DNA from: HGM12713 sp045593725
Lineage (GTDB): Bacteria; Bacillota; Clostridia; Oscillospirales; CAG-272
NCBI GenBank assembly: GCA_045593725.1
Contig: JAZNXE010000036.1
Coordinates: 1 to 6,955 of the forward strand
Reading direction: 5' to 3'
DNA length: 6,955 nucleotides
A program made the translations under genes and the position numbers. Below are positions 5,399-6,955 of this stretch, one piece after another. Below the pieces are notes generated by a model. It saw only the letters and a program-made list of their open reading frames with translations, was not told where the DNA came from and did no database searches. Every line of letters starts with the position of its first letter. The stretch's first letter is position 1.

Positions 5399-6769
5399 AT
5401 GGACGAAAAAATATACGAGTCGGCTTACGATAAGGTCTTCGCGAACTGCCTTGAGCAGGCGGAGGAGGCTAACAGAATACCTCTTGGAGCCTTTGAGAAC
5501 TACCGAGTAAAGAGAGGACTCCGTGAGCCTGACGGAACGGGAGTTATGGCAGGAGTTACTAAGATAGGTAACGTCCACGGATATTACGTTTACGAGGGTG
5601 AAAAGGTAGCCGACGACGGAAAGCTTGAATACCGCGGCTACGATATGTCAAAGCTTATCGAGGGATACACCTCGGAGAACCGATATGGCTTTGAGGAGGT
5701 AGTATATCTGTTGCTTTTCGGGAAGCTTCCCACCAAGGAGGAGCTGTCGGATTTTAACGACCTGCTGGCGCACTACCGTGAGCTTCCCCCCAGATTTTCC
5801 GAGGACATATTGATGAAAGCGCCCTCGCGCTCCATAATGAACAAGATGGCAACGGGAGTTCTTGCGCTTTATTCCTACGATGAGAATCCCGACGATACCA
5901 GCCTTGAAAATATGCTTCGTCAGAGCATAGATATAATAGCCAAGCTTCCCGTTATCGCGGCGCATTCCTACGCATACTACCGTAACGCTTTCCTTGGAAA
6001 GAGCTTGAATATACATATACCCCACAACGAGCTTAGCTCCTCGCAGAACTTTCTGCGACTGCTTCGCTCCTCAAAGAAATATACCGAGGAGGAGGCAAGG
6101 CTTCTCGACATCTGTATGATAATTCAGGCAGAGCACGGAGGCGGAAACAACTCCACCTTTACCTGCCGTGTGCTGTCATCCTCGGGTACGGATACCTATT
6201 CGGCTATCGCGGGAGCTATCGGCTCACTCAAGGGTCCCCTTCACGGAGGAGCTAACATTAAGGTGCAGAATATGTTTGACTGCGTAAAGGAGAACGTGCG
6301 CGACGTTTATGACGACGAGGAGGTATCCTCGGTGCTTCTTAAGATACTCAATAAGGAGCTGGGCGACGGAAAGGGACTTATTTACGGTATGGGCCACGCG
6401 GTATATACCAAGTCCGACCCCCGAGCTACTATGCTCAAGAAGTATGCGGGTGACCTTGCCCGCGCAAAGGGATATGGAGATGATTTTGCGCTTCTGGAGG
6501 CTATCGAGCGCATAACTCCTCCTCTCTTTAACGAGTTCAAGGGCACTAATAGACCTATGTGCGCTAACGTTGACCTTTATTCGGGACTTGTATATAGAAT
6601 GCTGGATATCCCCGTGGAGATGTACACCCCTCTCTTTGCTATTTCTCGCGTTGCGGGATGGTGCGCTCACAGAATAGAGGAATTCCAAACCGCCAAGAAG
6701 ATAATCCGTCCCGCGTACAAGTTTATGCCCAACAACAGAGAGTACGTGCCGCTGGATAAGAGAAATTGA
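5399..6769 (+). CDS. gltA: Citrate synthase (clostridial type of the GltA family)
   Basis: The enzyme condenses oxaloacetate and acetyl-CoA to citrate in the cytoplasm, the first step toward 2-oxoglutarate and glutamate. From ATG 5399 it has 456 residues, longer than the roughly 370-430 of common bacterial forms, with an N-terminal extension of charged sequence before the core. Catalytic residues are visible: H282 in PLHGGAN, H333 in GMGHAVY (oxaloacetate binding) and D392 in NVDLYSG. R342 in SDPRA and R417 in AISRVAGW match substrate-binding arginines, and H246 lies in QAEHGGGN. The usual GHRVY is GHAVY here, as I recall for clostridial members. It has its own promoter and a terminator, and no aconitase or isocitrate dehydrogenase gene is adjacent. 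2-Methylcitrate synthase activity cannot be excluded, but no propionate genes are nearby. Confidence 0.95.
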   Translation: MDEKIYESAYDKVFANCLEQAEEANRIPLGAFENYRVKRGLREPDGTGVMAGVTKIGNVHGYYVYEGEKVADDGKLEYRGYDMSKLIEGYTSENRYGFEEVVYLLLFGKLPTKEELSDFNDLLAHYRELPPRFSEDILMKAPSRSIMNKMATGVLALYSYDENPDDTSLENMLRQSIDIIAKLPVIAAHSYAYYRNAFLGKSLNIHIPHNELSSSQNFLRLLRSSKKYTEEEARLLDICMIIQAEHGGGNNSTFTCRVLSSSGTDTYSAIAGAIGSLKGPLHGGANIKVQNMFDCVKENVRDVYDDEEVSSVLLKILNKELGDGKGLIYGMGHAVYTKSDPRATMLKKYAGDLARAKGYGDDFALLEAIERITPPLFNEFKGTNRPMCANVDLYSGLVYRMLDIPVEMYTPLFAISRVAGWCAHRIEEFQTAKKIIRPAYKFMPNNREYVPLDKRN

Positions 6770-6787
6770 CGAAATATAATAAAAAAC

Positions 6788-6820
6788 AGAGCATTACGGT
6801 TTTGCCGTTTTGCTCTTTTT
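6788..6820 (+). terminator. Intrinsic terminator of gltA, likely bidirectional
   Basis: AGAGCA (6788-6793) pairs with TGCTCT (6811-6816) and ACGG (6796-6799) with CCGT (6805-6808) across a TT/TT internal mismatch, with a TTTTG loop. A T-run follows at 6816-6820. The A-run at 6781-6786 gives the same arrangement on the minus strand, so it can also stop transcription arriving from the right. It starts about 20 bases after the gltA stop codon. Confidence 0.88.
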
Positions 6821-6830
6821 GTATCACGAA

Positions 6831-6853
6831 AACCCCGCCATAGTGGCGGGGTT
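6831..6853 (-). terminator. GC-rich perfect hairpin, terminator-like on the minus strand
   Basis: AACCCCGCCA (6831-6840) and TGGCGGGGTT (6844-6853) form a perfect 10-bp stem with a TAG loop. On the plus strand no T-run follows. On the minus strand the stem runs straight into TTTT then CG, so it fits a terminator for a gene coming from the right. Alternatively it is one unit of a mosaic intergenic repeat with its right-hand neighbour. Confidence 0.55.
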
Positions 6854-6910
6854 CCATGTAGGCTTTGCCGACGAGCAGAAAGCAAAAAAGTCAGCGCATA
6901 ATGTTCTCGT

Positions 6911-6955
6911 GCCAAAGGCTCCCTTGTGTAAAGGGAGCTGTCAGCGAAGCTGACT
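6911..6955. repeat. Tandem-hairpin intergenic repeat, cut by the right edge
   Basis: GCTCCCTT (6918-6925) pairs perfectly with AAGGGAGC (6931-6938) around GTGTA, and next to it GTCAGC (6940-6945) pairs with GCTGAC (6949-6954) around GAA. The block starting GCCAAAGGCTCCC matches my memory of a high-copy non-coding repeat in Oscillospiraceae and related Clostridia, possibly a MITE or REP-like element. Only one copy is in the window, so repetition is not shown here. No gene is seen in 6854-6910 between it and the previous hairpin. Confidence 0.6.

Noticed and set aside
6667..6915. Minus-strand 82-codon open frame over the end of gltA and the intergenic hairpins
   Set aside because: It crosses two terminator hairpins and the gltA 3' end, has low-complexity content and no convincing start signal; it is better explained as translated intergenic repeat sequence.

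Overview
The window suggests the chromosome of a gut-type Clostridia bacterium, most likely Oscillospiraceae/Ruminococcaceae-like. The evidence is strong AGGAGG-type ribosome binding sites, extended -10 promoters in AT-rich gaps, coding sequence of intermediate GC rich in CTT (Leu) and GAG codons, clostridial versions of threonyl-tRNA synthetase and citrate synthase, and a tandem-hairpin intergenic repeat at the right edge of a kind I recall from that group. No species can be named from the sequence alone.

Layout: all five genes read left to right. (1) Positions 1-177 are a non-coding left edge with a compound hairpin and a possible decayed minus-strand fragment, then a short promoter and ribosome binding site for thrS (178-2121). 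(2) A consensus promoter at 2175-2203 starts a three-gene unit: a long CofE-like (coenzyme F420-0:glutamate ligase family) protein (2255-3448), a DegV-family lipid-binding protein (3500-4354) and a short-chain dehydrogenase/reductase (4341-5201). A perfect 11-bp hairpin lies between the first two, and the last two overlap by 14 bases. (3) An AT-rich gap of about 200 bases holds a second consensus promoter (5304-5332) driving a citrate synthase, best started at 5399 rather than 5393. (4) Positions 6770-6955 hold a bidirectional terminator, a GC-rich hairpin that looks like a minus-strand terminator, and the repeat cut by the window edge.

Functionally, thrS (translation) and citrate synthase (citrate and glutamate supply) are housekeeping genes, each apparently transcribed alone. 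The middle unit is the least understood. A CofE-like enzyme in an organism that probably does not make F420 has no obvious substrate, and it sits with a fatty-acid-binding DegV protein and an oxidoreductase of unknown substrate. I see no CRISPR array, phage, toxin-antitoxin, defence or secretion genes and no tRNA. I found no clear new system. The points most worth following are the CofE-like/DegV/SDR unit, the structured intergenic elements, and the possible relic at the left edge.
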